14,439 nt of DNA from RGIG529 sp963929765 (GCA_963929765.1 CAWVKD010000080.1:1-14439), one strand, 5' to 3'. Shown: positions 7,528 through 14,149, counted from the first letter of the stretch. Numbers and translations are program-made. Notes: a model not told the origin generated them from the letters alone.

Positions 7528-8511
7528 TCATCTTTCACACTGATTTTGGTATGCTTGAAGGCGAGTTTGAACGTTTTTTTGTAAGTTCCTATAAAAGAAT
7601 TGGTAATCGTAAATATGGTAAACTCCATTCTGGAAGATGTCTAAAGCAGCTGGATATGTTTTACTGTTTATATCAGGAACTTTTAGAGTACCTCTTTCTG
7701 GATCAATATATGCACCTGTTAAGTTGGGGATTTCTGTTACAATATTGCCTTCGTAATCTGTAAAACAGGCACCTATGTTAAGAGATGAATCTGCCGGTGT
7801 GGAATCCGTTTTCCAGTTTAGTGGATTAATTGAAAGCGTTTTTACATCCTGTGGGACTATCAAAGAGTCGGTGATCCATTCGGCTTCACTGTTAAAAGAG
7901 ATGATAACTCCTGTGTCATTTTCACCAGAAGCAACTGCCAAGAAGGGATATGTATCCAGTTCATCTTGCGTAATTCTCCATCCAATTGCATAGCAAGCTA
8001 TCAAACGTTTGGCAATTTCCTGATCGGCAGCAAAGTCCTTTAGTAGACGAATACACATATCGGCACCTTGGGAAAATCCTGCCAAAATCAGAGGTCGACC
8101 CTGATTCCAATGTTCAAGATAGTAGGAAAAAGATGCTTTGACATCTTCATAAGCCCGTTGTAAATAAATTTCCTGCTTCTCTTCGGACAACGTATAGACA
8201 TGTAGTCCTGCTTGTTGGTAGTAAGGTGCAAAGAAGCGGGTATTACCATCATAGATTCCTTTTTCCATATGAATGGCTCCCAAAAAAGATGCTTTTGCTT
8301 TTTTGTCAGTAAGAGGCATATTGTAACTATTGTCATCACCTGTGTATATAGTAGGACACAGAAAAAAAACATCAGCGTAGGTGTTTTCTTCCATTTCGCA
8401 GTAGGCCCAATTTTCAGAGAGTGAATAATCAGTTTGAGGTGTTGGACCTGTACAACCGCTGATACATATAAAAAACAGATATATAGCTAAGAAAAAGCTC
8501 GTTCGTTTCAT
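7528..8511 (-). CDS. Lipoprotein with DUF3089-like alpha/beta-hydrolase domain
   Basis: The 327-aa product starts with a lipoprotein signal peptide: MKR, a hydrophobic core and the lipobox ISGC, with Cys20 the predicted lipidated residue. The mature protein would therefore be anchored outside the cytoplasmic membrane. The body looks like DUF3089, an alpha/beta-hydrolase family: it has ADVFFLCPT near residue 46, FFAPYYQQ at 93-100 and the nucleophile elbow GFSQGA (Ser147). The likely reaction is hydrolysis of an ester or related bond, but the substrate is unknown. ATG 8511 has a very good ribosome-binding site (AGGAGG on the minus strand at 8515-8520). It is transcribed alone, convergent with the thioredoxin reductase-like gene. 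The acid and His members of the catalytic triad could not be assigned by eye. Confidence 0.78.
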   Translation of the reverse strand: MKRTSFFLAIYLFFICISGCTGPTPQTDYSLSENWAYCEMEENTYADVFFLCPTIYTGDDNSYNMPLTDKKAKASFLGAIHMEKGIYDGNTRFFAPYYQQAGLHVYTLSEEKQEIYLQRAYEDVKASFSYYLEHWNQGRPLILAGFSQGADMCIRLLKDFAADQEIAKRLIACYAIGWRITQDELDTYPFLAVASGENDTGVIISFNSEAEWITDSLIVPQDVKTLSINPLNWKTDSTPADSSLNIGACFTDYEGNIVTEIPNLTGAYIDPERGTLKVPDINSKTYPAALDIFQNGVYHIYDYQFFYRNLQKNVQTRLQAYQNQCER

Positions 8512-8868
8512 GATTCCTCCTACAGTAAGTTAGATTGCCATGCACCATAGAGATCGATGTTTTATCCATTGGAGAATTATTACAAATTTATATTAGAGCT
8601 TTTAATAATATTTCTATATCAAAACTGTTTTGAAATAAAAATATATTAAAATAGATGTAGTTACAAATGCTTATTGTAAAGATTCAGCTTAAAATATTGT
8701 TAAGGCTCTTGCAATTTTGAACGCCATGGCGGGCACTTTAATCATAAGGGTACAAACCAATAATGAGTTGTTTCTACTAAATAAAGAAGTAGTGAGCCAT
8801 ACTGCATTCCAGGCAAGAATGGGTAAAGAATAGGAGTGTTTAACCTACTGGTAATGAAAAAAACATGT
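8512..8868. other. AT-rich intergenic stretch with one doubtful small ORF
   Basis: This holds the 5' region of the lipoprotein gene (minus strand), with no clear -35/-10 pair. On the plus strand a 35-codon frame runs from ATG 8726 to TAG 8833, encoding MAGTLIIRVQTNNELF and more, ending ARMGKE. The frame stays open upstream to 8693. It has no ribosome-binding site and no recognised family, so it is either chance or a remnant. No tRNA, repeat or recognisable structured RNA was seen. Confidence 0.3.
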
Positions 8869-8919
8869 ACAAAGCCTGGAGCATCCATCGAGATCCCTGG
8901 GGTCTACACGTGGCTTTGT
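8869..8919. terminator. Stem-loop with U-tract after the DtxR-family gene
   Basis: ACAAAGCC (8869-8876) pairs with GGCTTTGT (8912-8919) around a 35-base loop. On the minus strand it begins 12 bases after the regulator's stop and a T-run follows five bases beyond the stem; on the plus strand a T-run follows directly. It is probably the regulator's terminator, but the stem is short and the loop long. Confidence 0.5.
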
Positions 8920-8931
8920 TTTTTAGATTTT

Positions 8932-9336
8932 TTAGTTTTTTTGCAAGGGGGGAAAATTACAAACTGTTTTTTTGAAACCTTCAACGTGATTCTTAATGGC
9001 ATCAAAACTTTTTGCACTGATTACATGTTCCATACGGCAAGCATCCTCTGTAGCTGTTTCAGGATCCACCCCTAATTCTTCCAACCACGCAGAGAGGAGA
9101 GTATGTCGTTCATAGATGGTTTCTGCAATGGTACGACCTTTATCTAGAAGTGTGATATGTCCATCCGGACTGATAGTGATATATCCGTTTTCGCGTAGAT
9201 TCTTCATAGCTACACTAACACTAGGCTTGGAGAAATCCAGCTCGTTGGCAATATCGATAGAACGTACGATGCCTTTGCGTTGCTGTAAAATGAGGATAGT
9301 CTCTAAATAATTTTCTGCGGATGCCTGGATTTTCAA
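8932..9336 (-). CDS. DtxR-family metal-dependent transcriptional regulator, short form
   Basis: DtxR/MntR-family proteins bind Fe2+ or Mn2+ and then repress metal-uptake genes. The 134-aa product has the N-terminal winged helix-turn-helix (AENYLETILIL, then DFSKPSVSVAMKNLRENGYI as the recognition region, residues 34-53) and the dimerisation/metal domain (YERH at 75-78 and EDACRMEHVIS at 97-107). It stops after that domain and lacks the C-terminal SH3-like domain, so it has MntR-like length. Metal residues look mixed: Cys100, Glu103 and His104 follow the iron-type DtxR pattern, where MntR has Glu at the Cys position. Asn9 replaces DtxR Met10 / MntR Asp8. The start is TTG 9336 with AGGTGA upstream; no better start exists. 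It is divergent from the feo operon, whose promoter carries candidate operators, which makes iron the likeliest co-repressor. Confidence 0.92.
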   Translation of the reverse strand: MKIQASAENYLETILILQQRKGIVRSIDIANELDFSKPSVSVAMKNLRENGYITISPDGHITLLDKGRTIAETIYERHTLLSAWLEELGVDPETATEDACRMEHVISAKSFDAIKNHVEGFKKTVCNFPPLQKN

Positions 9337-9377
9337 AAAATCACCTACTTTAAAGTAAGATTTTTAAATCATCATAC

Positions 9378-9407
9378 ATCATATCATGAATCATCTATTT
9401 AAAGCAA
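9378..9407 (-). promoter_or_regulatory. Predicted promoter of the DtxR-family gene
   Basis: On the minus strand TTGCTT (9402-9407) and TATGAT (9378-9383) are spaced by 18 bp. This would start transcription roughly 35 bases before the TTG start codon. It does not overlap the GTTAG-N6-CTAAC elements, so the regulator may not repress itself from those sites. Confidence 0.5.
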
Positions 9408-9444
9408 GAGTAAAGGGCAGTGTTTCCTTTAACTGAAAAATATC

Positions 9445-9473
9445 TTGACAAATCGGTTAGTATATGCTAACCT
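9445..9473 (+). promoter_or_regulatory. Predicted feo operon promoter
   Basis: A perfect -35 TTGACA lies at 9445-9450. The -10 is weak; TAACCT at 9468-9473, 17 bp downstream, is the best candidate and lies inside the right arm of the first operator. A repressor bound there would cover the core promoter. Confidence 0.5.
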
Positions 9474-9497
9474 AACTGATAGTTAGTTGGAACTAAC
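9455..9497. promoter_or_regulatory. Double inverted-repeat operator upstream of feoA (DtxR-type)
   Basis: Two inverted repeats share the layout GTTAG-N6-CTAAC. The first is GGTTAG-TATATG-CTAACC (9455-9472), the second GTTAGTT-GG-AACTAAC (9482-9497). Between them CTAACT-GAT-AGTTAG (9472-9486) forms a third, overlapping inverted repeat. The half-site CTAACCTAA (9467-9475) equals half of the DtxR/IdeR consensus, though the spacing between halves is wider here (6 rather than 1). The divergent DtxR-family protein is the obvious binder; this is inference. Confidence 0.72.
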
Positions 9498-9540
9498 AAC
9501 ATGATTCGTAAACAATATGATTGTAAAGAAAGGATTTACA

Positions 9541-9753
9541 ATGATTCCATTGATTTTTGCAAATGTGGGCGAAGAAAATATTATCAAAAAAGTAGGTGGT
9601 GCGCAGAAGGTACGCATACACTTGGAGAATCTTGGGTTTGTGCCAGGAGAAAACATTACCGTTGTATCGACTATTGGCGGAAATTTGATTGTGAATGTTA
9701 AAGAATCAAGGGTGGCAATTAGTCGAGAGATGGCAAGCAAAATTATGGTATAG
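9541..9753 (+). CDS. feoA: FeoA domain protein (first copy)
   Basis: FeoA is a small cytoplasmic SH3-like protein that supports ferrous iron uptake by FeoB. This 70-aa product shows the family pattern in KVRIHLENLGFVPGENITVVSTIGGNLIVNV, with the LGFVPG turn typical of FeoA, and ends with the usual VKESRVAISREMASKI. The frame is open back to 9517, but ATG 9541 is preferred because AAAGGA lies eight bases upstream, while the earlier ATG has no ribosome-binding site. It is the first gene after the operator region. A second feoA follows after 32 bases, so the operon encodes two separate FeoA proteins. This first copy is the more divergent of the two. Confidence 0.9.
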   Translation: MIPLIFANVGEENIIKKVGGAQKVRIHLENLGFVPGENITVVSTIGGNLIVNVKESRVAISREMASKIMV

Positions 9754-9785
9754 ATTGTATTTGGATAGAGCGTGGAGGTGCGCGA

Positions 9786-10016
9786 GTGAAAACATTAAGA
9801 CAAATCAAGATAGGACAGCGAGCAACTATTGTAAAACTGCATGGAGAAGGTGCAGTCAAACGTCGTATGATGGATATGGGGTTGACGAAAGGAACAGATG
9901 TTTATGTACGGAAAGTGGCCCCATTGGGAGATCCAATTGAAGTCACTGTGAGGGGTTATGAGTTGTCAATTCGGAAAGAGGATGCCGAGCGAGTGGAAGT
10001 GGAAGAGAAAAAATAA
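9786..10016 (+). CDS. feoA: FeoA domain protein (second copy)
   Basis: This second FeoA-family protein is 76 aa long. It has the classical signature in LRQIKIGQRATIVKLHGEG, then VKRRMMDMGLTKGTDVYVRK, APLGDPIEVTVRGYELSIRK and EDAERVEV: the RRxMDMGxTKG turn and the PLGDP-RGYELSIRK-A strand pair of canonical FeoA. It starts at GTG 9786 behind a strong GGAGG (9775-9779). It lies 65 bp before feoB and is presumably its main partner. Its closer match to the family consensus suggests that copy one has taken on a different contact or regulatory role, which the sequence alone does not show. Confidence 0.94.
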   Translation: MKTLRQIKIGQRATIVKLHGEGAVKRRMMDMGLTKGTDVYVRKVAPLGDPIEVTVRGYELSIRKEDAERVEVEEKK

Positions 10017-10081
10017 AAGAGAGACACTTCCCATTTTGATCATAAATAAGCTTGATGAGAACACAGAAAGGACGAACAATT

Positions 10082-12502
10082 GTGAAGATTAGAATTGCCC
10101 TTGCAGGAAACCCCAATAGCGGCAAGACAACATTATTTAATGCTTTAACTGGCGCGAATCAGTTTGTTGGAAACTGGCCTGGGGTTACAGTTGAAAAGAA
10201 AGAAGGGAAATTAAAAAAGCATAATGATGTCGAAATTATAGATTTACCTGGCATTTATTCTTTATCGCCATATACTTTGGAAGAAGTGGTAGCAAGAAAT
10301 TTTCTCATCAACGAGCGTCCTGATGCCATTTTAAATATTGTGGACGGCACCAACCTAGAACGCAATTTATATCTTACAACACAGTTAACAGAACTGGGGA
10401 TTCCTGTGGTGGTTGCAGTGAATATGATAGATATTGTAAAAAAGAAAGGAGATCATATTCAAATTGAAGAACTTGCTCGTCAACTTGGGTGTAAGGTCGT
10501 AGAAATTTCTGCGTTAAAAGGGCAAGGTACGGTGGAAGCTGCAGAGGAAGCAATACATGCAGCAAAGAGAACAAAAACGATCCCTCAGCATCAGTTCAGC
10601 GGTCCTGTGGAACATGCTATTGCGCACATAGAAGAAGCAGCAGTGCACAATATGCCGCAAGAACAGCAACGTTGGTATGCGATTAAAATTTTTGAACGAG
10701 ATCAAAAGATACTGGACCAGCTCAAATTAAGTCAAACAACATTGGAGCACATCGAAAAAGACATCCAAGCGGCAGAACACGAATTGGATGACGATGCAGA
10801 AAGCATTATTACCAATGAACGGTATGTGTATATCGCTTCTATTATGAAGGGGTGTTATCGTAAAAAACATGCTGGAACACAATCAATTTCTGATCGCATT
10901 GACAAAGTAGTTACCAACCGTTTTTTGGCACTGCCCATTTTCGCAGTAGTCATGTTCATCGTTTATTATATATCGGTCACTACAGTTGGAACATGGGCAA
11001 CAGATTGGGCCAATGATGGTGTATTTGGAGATGGGTGGCATTTATTTGCTATAGGTTCTGCCGATTATGAAGCGGCAGTAGAAGAATATGTAGTTCCTGG
11101 AGCACAAATAGAGGCATTTGAAGCAAGTGCAGAAGAAGCAGGAATTGATCCGGCACAGGCAACGGATTTAACAACAACAGCGTATCTTTATGATGACAAT
11201 GGAGTTGTAGAAGAAGAGATTCCTGTTACATATGAAAACTATCTTCAGGCATTAGAGATAGAGGAGCCAGATCCAGCCTCCTATGGGCTTTGGATACCTG
11301 GAATTCCAGTTTTAGTTGAAAATGGATTGAATGCTGTTCATTGTGCTGATTGGTTAAAAGGATTAATTCTAGATGGTATTATTGGCGGGGTAGGCGCAGT
11401 ATTGGGATTTGTGCCTCAACTGTTAGTTTTATTCCTTTTTTTAGCGTTTCTGGAAAGCTGTGGTTATATGGCTCGTATTGCCTTTGTCATGGACCGAATT
11501 TTTCGTAAATTCGGATTATCTGGAAAATCTTTCATTCCAATGTTGATTGGAACAGGTTGCGGCATTCCTGGTATTATGGCATCACGTACCATCGAACATG
11601 AACGAGATCGTAGGATGACCATTATGACAACTACGTTTATCCCGTGTGGAGCCAAGTTACCTATTATTGCTTTGATTTCTGGCGCCTTATTTGGCGGCGC
11701 ATGGTGGGTTGCGCCCAGTGCCTATTTCGTTGGTATTGCTGCTATTATCATTTCTGGCATCATGTTGAAGAAAACAAAAATGTTTTCTGGCGATCCAGCA
11801 CCTTTTGTAATGGAACTTCCTTCCTACCATTGGCCAACTTTAGGGAATATTCTGCGTTCCATGTGGGAACGGGCATGGTCGTTCATAAAAAAAGCAGGAA
11901 CTGTGATTTTGCTCTCTGCCATTGTTCTTTGGTTCCTACAAGGATTTGGATTTGAAAATGGAACATTTGGTATGGTAGACGATTTGAACCATTCCCTTTT
12001 AGCAGCAATCGGTGGTGCTATTAGCTGGCTCTTCGCACCTTTGGGCTGGGGGAACTGGCAAAGTGCTGTGGCAGCTATCACAGGTCTCATTGCTAAAGAA
12101 AATGTTGTTGGAACCTTTGGCATCTTATTTGGCGGATTTGAAGAAGTGGCGGAAAATGGATGGCAGGTTTGGTCTAACTTGCAAGCTACTTTTACACCGT
12201 TGGCTGCTTATTCTTTCTTGGTATTCAATTTGTTATGCGCGCCTTGCTTTGCTGCAATGGGTGCTATTAAACGAGAGATGAACAACGCAAAGTGGACCCT
12301 GTTTGCTATTGCATACCAGTGCGTATTCGCATATGCGATTTCATTGTCCATTTACCAATTAGGCATGCTATTTGCTGGAGCAGGAAGTATTATCGGAGTG
12401 ATTGCTGCCCTTATCATTGTAGCATTTGTTTTATATATGCTATTTCGCCCAGCGAAAAATCGAGATTTGCAAGGCAATATTGCACATGTATCGTTACAGT
12501 AA
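10082..12502 (+). CDS. feoB: Ferrous iron transport protein B (FeoB)
   Basis: FeoB is the inner-membrane Fe2+ transporter with an N-terminal GTPase. Counting from GTG 10082, the 806-aa protein has G1 GNPNSGKTT (9-17), G3 DLPG (54-57), G4 NMID (114-117) and G5 SALKG (143-147), then a helical GDI-like spacer. The membrane part begins near residue 281. Gate motifs are ESCGYMARIAFVMDR (458-472), GTGCGIPGIMASR, and FIPCGAKLPI (519-528), with a late CAPCFAAMGAIKRE (719-732). An acidic insertion of about 85 residues (roughly 318-402) lies between the first and second membrane segments and would face outward. The frame is open to 10052, but GTG 10082 has AAAGGA nine bases upstream and gives the standard KIRIALAGNPNSGKTT beginning. 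The stop overlaps the ribosome-binding site of the next gene. Confidence 0.97.
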   Translation: MKIRIALAGNPNSGKTTLFNALTGANQFVGNWPGVTVEKKEGKLKKHNDVEIIDLPGIYSLSPYTLEEVVARNFLINERPDAILNIVDGTNLERNLYLTTQLTELGIPVVVAVNMIDIVKKKGDHIQIEELARQLGCKVVEISALKGQGTVEAAEEAIHAAKRTKTIPQHQFSGPVEHAIAHIEEAAVHNMPQEQQRWYAIKIFERDQKILDQLKLSQTTLEHIEKDIQAAEHELDDDAESIITNERYVYIASIMKGCYRKKHAGTQSISDRIDKVVTNRFLALPIFAVVMFIVYYISVTTVGTWATDWANDGVFGDGWHLFAIGSADYEAAVEEYVVPGAQIEAFEASAEEAGIDPAQATDLTTTAYLYDDNGVVEEEIPVTYENYLQALEIEEPDPASYGLWIPGIPVLVENGLNAVHCADWLKGLILDGIIGGVGAVLGFVPQLLVLFLFLAFLESCGYMARIAFVMDRIFRKFGLSGKSFIPMLIGTGCGIPGIMASRTIEHERDRRMTIMTTTFIPCGAKLPIIALISGALFGGAWWVAPSAYFVGIAAIIISGIMLKKTKMFSGDPAPFVMELPSYHWPTLGNILRSMWERAWSFIKKAGTVILLSAIVLWFLQGFGFENGTFGMVDDLNHSLLAAIGGAISWLFAPLGWGNWQSAVAAITGLIAKENVVGTFGILFGGFEEVAENGWQVWSNLQATFTPLAAYSFLVFNLLCAPCFAAMGAIKREMNNAKWTLFAIAYQCVFAYAISLSIYQLGMLFAGAGSIIGVIAALIIVAFVLYMLFRPAKNRDLQGNIAHVSLQ

Positions 12503-12514
12503 GGAGGAATCACT

Positions 12515-12685
12515 ATGATTGCTTTTCTGGGAGCCAATATTGGTACGATTTTGGTTGGGATGGCAATGATCTTACTGATAACAGGAATCCTCTTTAGTAT
12601 GTACAAAAGGAAAAAGAAAAAGATATCTTCCTGTGGATGTGGTTGTGCCCAGTGTAGTGCTTCAGAAATTTGTCATAAAAAATAA
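12515..12685 (+). CDS. FeoB-associated Cys-rich membrane protein
   Basis: This 56-aa protein has one hydrophobic membrane helix (about residues 7-29, GANIGTILVGMAMILLITGI), a basic stretch KRKKKK at 31-36 and a cysteine-rich tail with C40, C42, C44, C47 and C53 (CGCGCAQCSASEIC). The positive-inside rule places the tail in the cytoplasm. It matches the small 'FeoB-associated Cys-rich membrane protein' family, which follows feoB in many anaerobes and may receive or pass on Fe2+ at the inner face, or form an iron-sulfur or metal site; the exact role is not established. AAGGAGG at 12501-12507 lies right at the feoB stop codon, so the two are tightly co-translated. Its small size makes it easy to miss. 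Confidence 0.88.
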   Translation: MIAFLGANIGTILVGMAMILLITGILFSMYKRKKKKISSCGCGCAQCSASEICHKK

Positions 12686-12711
12686 GCTTAAAGCTGCTTT
12701 ATCAATGTATT

Positions 12712-12746
12712 AGGTGGAATGTGATTATCCTTCTCACATTCCACCT
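12712..12746. terminator. Stem-loop ending the feo unit, without a U-tract
   Basis: AGGTGGAATGTGA (12712-12724) pairs perfectly with 12734-12746 around a 9-base loop, 26 bases after the Cys-rich gene. No T-run follows on either strand, so it may be a weak terminator, a processing site or a 3'-end stabiliser that lets some transcription pass into the next genes. Confidence 0.55.
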
Positions 12747-12780
12747 CCCAACTCCCATTAAAAGGAAATTATTTCCCACC

Positions 12781-12810
12781 CCCATCAGTTAGTTAAAACT
12801 AACTGATGGG
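12781..12810. promoter_or_regulatory. Perfect 30-bp palindrome containing the DtxR-type operator core
   Basis: The arm CCCATCAGTTAGTT (12781-12794) is repeated exactly in inverse at 12797-12810 with only AA between. The inner part GTTAGTT-AA-AACTAAC (12788-12803) is identical in both arms to the second operator before feoA (9482-9497). It ends a few bases before the AAAGGAG of the DUF2325 gene. It could act as a repressor site in DNA and also as a strong hairpin at the 5' side of the ribosome-binding site in RNA. No clear -35/-10 pair was found just upstream. Confidence 0.75.
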
Positions 12811-12827
12811 GCAAGAAAGGAGATTAT

Positions 12828-13115
12828 ATGAGTGTTGTTATTGTTGGAGGGAATGAGCGCATGGCTTGTCAATATGCAGATATTTGCAAAGGATATGGAT
12901 GCAAGGCCAAAGTATTTACCAAAGAGAATGGCTCTTTGAAAAAGAAAATGGGCAATCCCGACCTACTGATTTTATTTACCAATACAGTGTCACATAAAAT
13001 GGTTATGAGTGCTTTTCAAGAAGCAAAAAGGAATCGAATTCCCGTCGAAAGAATCCACAGCAGCAGCGCAACTGCATTACATGCTGTATTGTCTAAACGG
13101 TGTACTTGCATGTAG
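12828..13115 (+). CDS. DUF2325 domain protein
   Basis: This 95-aa soluble protein matches the DUF2325 family: MSVVIVGGNERMACQYADIC at the start, then CKAKVFTKENGSLKKKMG, PDLLILFTNTVSHKMVMSAF, and RIPVERIHSSSATALHAVL. The layout is a small Rossmann-like alpha/beta fold with a GG near the N-terminus and a HSSSA loop. Biochemical function is unknown. Cysteines at 14, 20, 25, 92 and 94 (C-terminal CTC) could bind a metal, which is speculative. ATG 12828 follows AAAGGAG. It is the first gene of a three-gene unit with DUF3793 and flavodoxin and lies directly behind the palindrome shared with the feo operon, which points to a role in the iron-limitation response. Confidence 0.88.
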   Translation: MSVVIVGGNERMACQYADICKGYGCKAKVFTKENGSLKKKMGNPDLLILFTNTVSHKMVMSAFQEAKRNRIPVERIHSSSATALHAVLSKRCTCM

Positions 13116-13130
13116 AAAGGAGGGAATTCG

Positions 13131-13682
13131 TTGTTAGAAACTTATTTGATCAAACATTGTGCACCTACTCTAGCCTCGCTAAAAACAGCTGGTCTGTTTC
13201 ACCTGTCATTTTGTGAAAAAAGGGATATTGAAGAGCAGCTTTCTCAATGGAACAATCGATTAGAATCTAAGGGTATTCGTCTACGTTTGATAAAGCGGGG
13301 AGAGCAAAGTGTTTTGATTTATGTTTATCGTAAGTCTCAGTTGCAAGCAGATTTACAAGCTCCTGGTGTTGCTTCTTTTTTAAAAGAGTATGGTTATGAA
13401 AAAACTGATATAAAACACGCTCTATCACGGCTGGAACAGCGTTTAGAGAAGGAAGAAATATTCCCGCATGAAATAGGAGTCTTTTTGGGATATCCTTTGA
13501 AAGATGTTATTGGCTTTATTCGCAATAAAGGGCGAAACTGTATCTATACAGGGGTTTGGAAAGTATACGATAACGAAGGTAAGGCCTTGCAGTTGTTTGC
13601 CAAATATAAAAAATGCAAAGACATTTATGGAAAACTTTGGAAACAAGGAAGGAGCCTGTTACAACTGACAGTGGCAGCTTAG
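13131..13682 (+). CDS. DUF3793 family protein
   Basis: This 183-aa soluble protein matches DUF3793, a family of unknown function common in anaerobic Firmicutes and often next to flavodoxin genes. Recognisable stretches are IKHCAPTLASLKTAGLF at the start, ESKGIRLRLIKRGEQSVLIYVYRKSQL in the first half, then FPHEIGVFLGYPLKDVIGFI and a C-terminal YTGVWKVYDNEGKAL plus a KYKKCKDIYGKLWKQGRSL helix. Conserved Cys residues (two in the first 40 residues, one in KYKKCK) might be redox or metal ligands. The start is TTG 13131, chosen because AAAGGAGGG ends seven bases upstream. It is separated from DUF2325 by 15 bases and from flavodoxin by 41, so the three are very likely one transcript. Confidence 0.88.
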   Translation: MLETYLIKHCAPTLASLKTAGLFHLSFCEKRDIEEQLSQWNNRLESKGIRLRLIKRGEQSVLIYVYRKSQLQADLQAPGVASFLKEYGYEKTDIKHALSRLEQRLEKEEIFPHEIGVFLGYPLKDVIGFIRNKGRNCIYTGVWKVYDNEGKALQLFAKYKKCKDIYGKLWKQGRSLLQLTVAA

Positions 13683-13723
13683 TAAGCGATCACTGTAGAT
13701 ATAGAAAGGAGAATATCAGTCAT

Positions 13724-14149
13724 ATGAGTCAAGTTGCAGTTGTTTATTGGAGTGGTACTAATAATACCAAACAAATGGCAGATGAAGTGTTGAAAGGGAT
13801 CATAGAAGCAGGTGCAAAAGGGATTCTTTTGACGCCGACAGAATTTGATAGCAGTATGATGGATCAATTTGATGCAGTTGCGTTTGGTTGTCCGTCGATG
13901 GGAGCGGAACAATTAGAAGAGAATGAATTTGAACCAATGTTTCTAATGTGCAGACCGAAACTTTGTGGCAAACGAATCGCTTTGTTTGGTTCTTATGGTT
14001 GGGGAGATGGAGAATGGATGCGTAATTGGGAAGAAAGTTGTATGGAGGATGGTGCTATTTTGGCTTGTGACAGTGTAATTTGCAATGGTGCTCCGAATGA
14101 AACGGCAAGTAAGGCTTGCCAGGAACTTGGAAAATCACTCGTTTTATGA
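13724..14149 (+). CDS. Short-chain flavodoxin
   Basis: Flavodoxin carries electrons on FMN and takes over from ferredoxin when iron is short. The 141-aa protein has the FMN phosphate loop SGTNNT (residues 10-15), the CPSMGAEQLEENEFEP segment (56-71), the RIALFGSYGWGDGEWMRNW loop (84-102) around the FMN ring, and a C-terminal GAPNETASKACQELG helix. The length and the YGWGDG form are those of clostridial short-chain flavodoxins. The frame is open to 13613, but ATG 13724 begins the family-typical MSQVAVVYWSGT; AAAGGAG (13705-13711) lies 12 bases before it, slightly far. As last gene of the DUF2325-DUF3793 unit it suggests iron-sparing electron transfer. It could be a partner for the ferredoxin-type reductase at 6451, which is only a guess. 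Confidence 0.95.
   Translation: MSQVAVVYWSGTNNTKQMADEVLKGIIEAGAKGILLTPTEFDSSMMDQFDAVAFGCPSMGAEQLEENEFEPMFLMCRPKLCGKRIALFGSYGWGDGEWMRNWEESCMEDGAILACDSVICNGAPNETASKACQELGKSLVL

Noticed and set aside
8726..8833. A real 35-aa small protein
   Set aside because: No ribosome-binding site, no promoter and no known family; kept only as a note in the intergenic entry.
8512..8931. Metal riboswitch or structured RNA between the lipoprotein and regulator genes
   Set aside because: Apart from the stem at 8869-8919 no conserved riboswitch motif or multi-helix fold could be recognised by eye.
10052..10081. Longer FeoB N-terminus from the upstream TTG or ATG codons
   Set aside because: No ribosome-binding site precedes them, while GTG 10082 has AAAGGA and gives the conserved family start.
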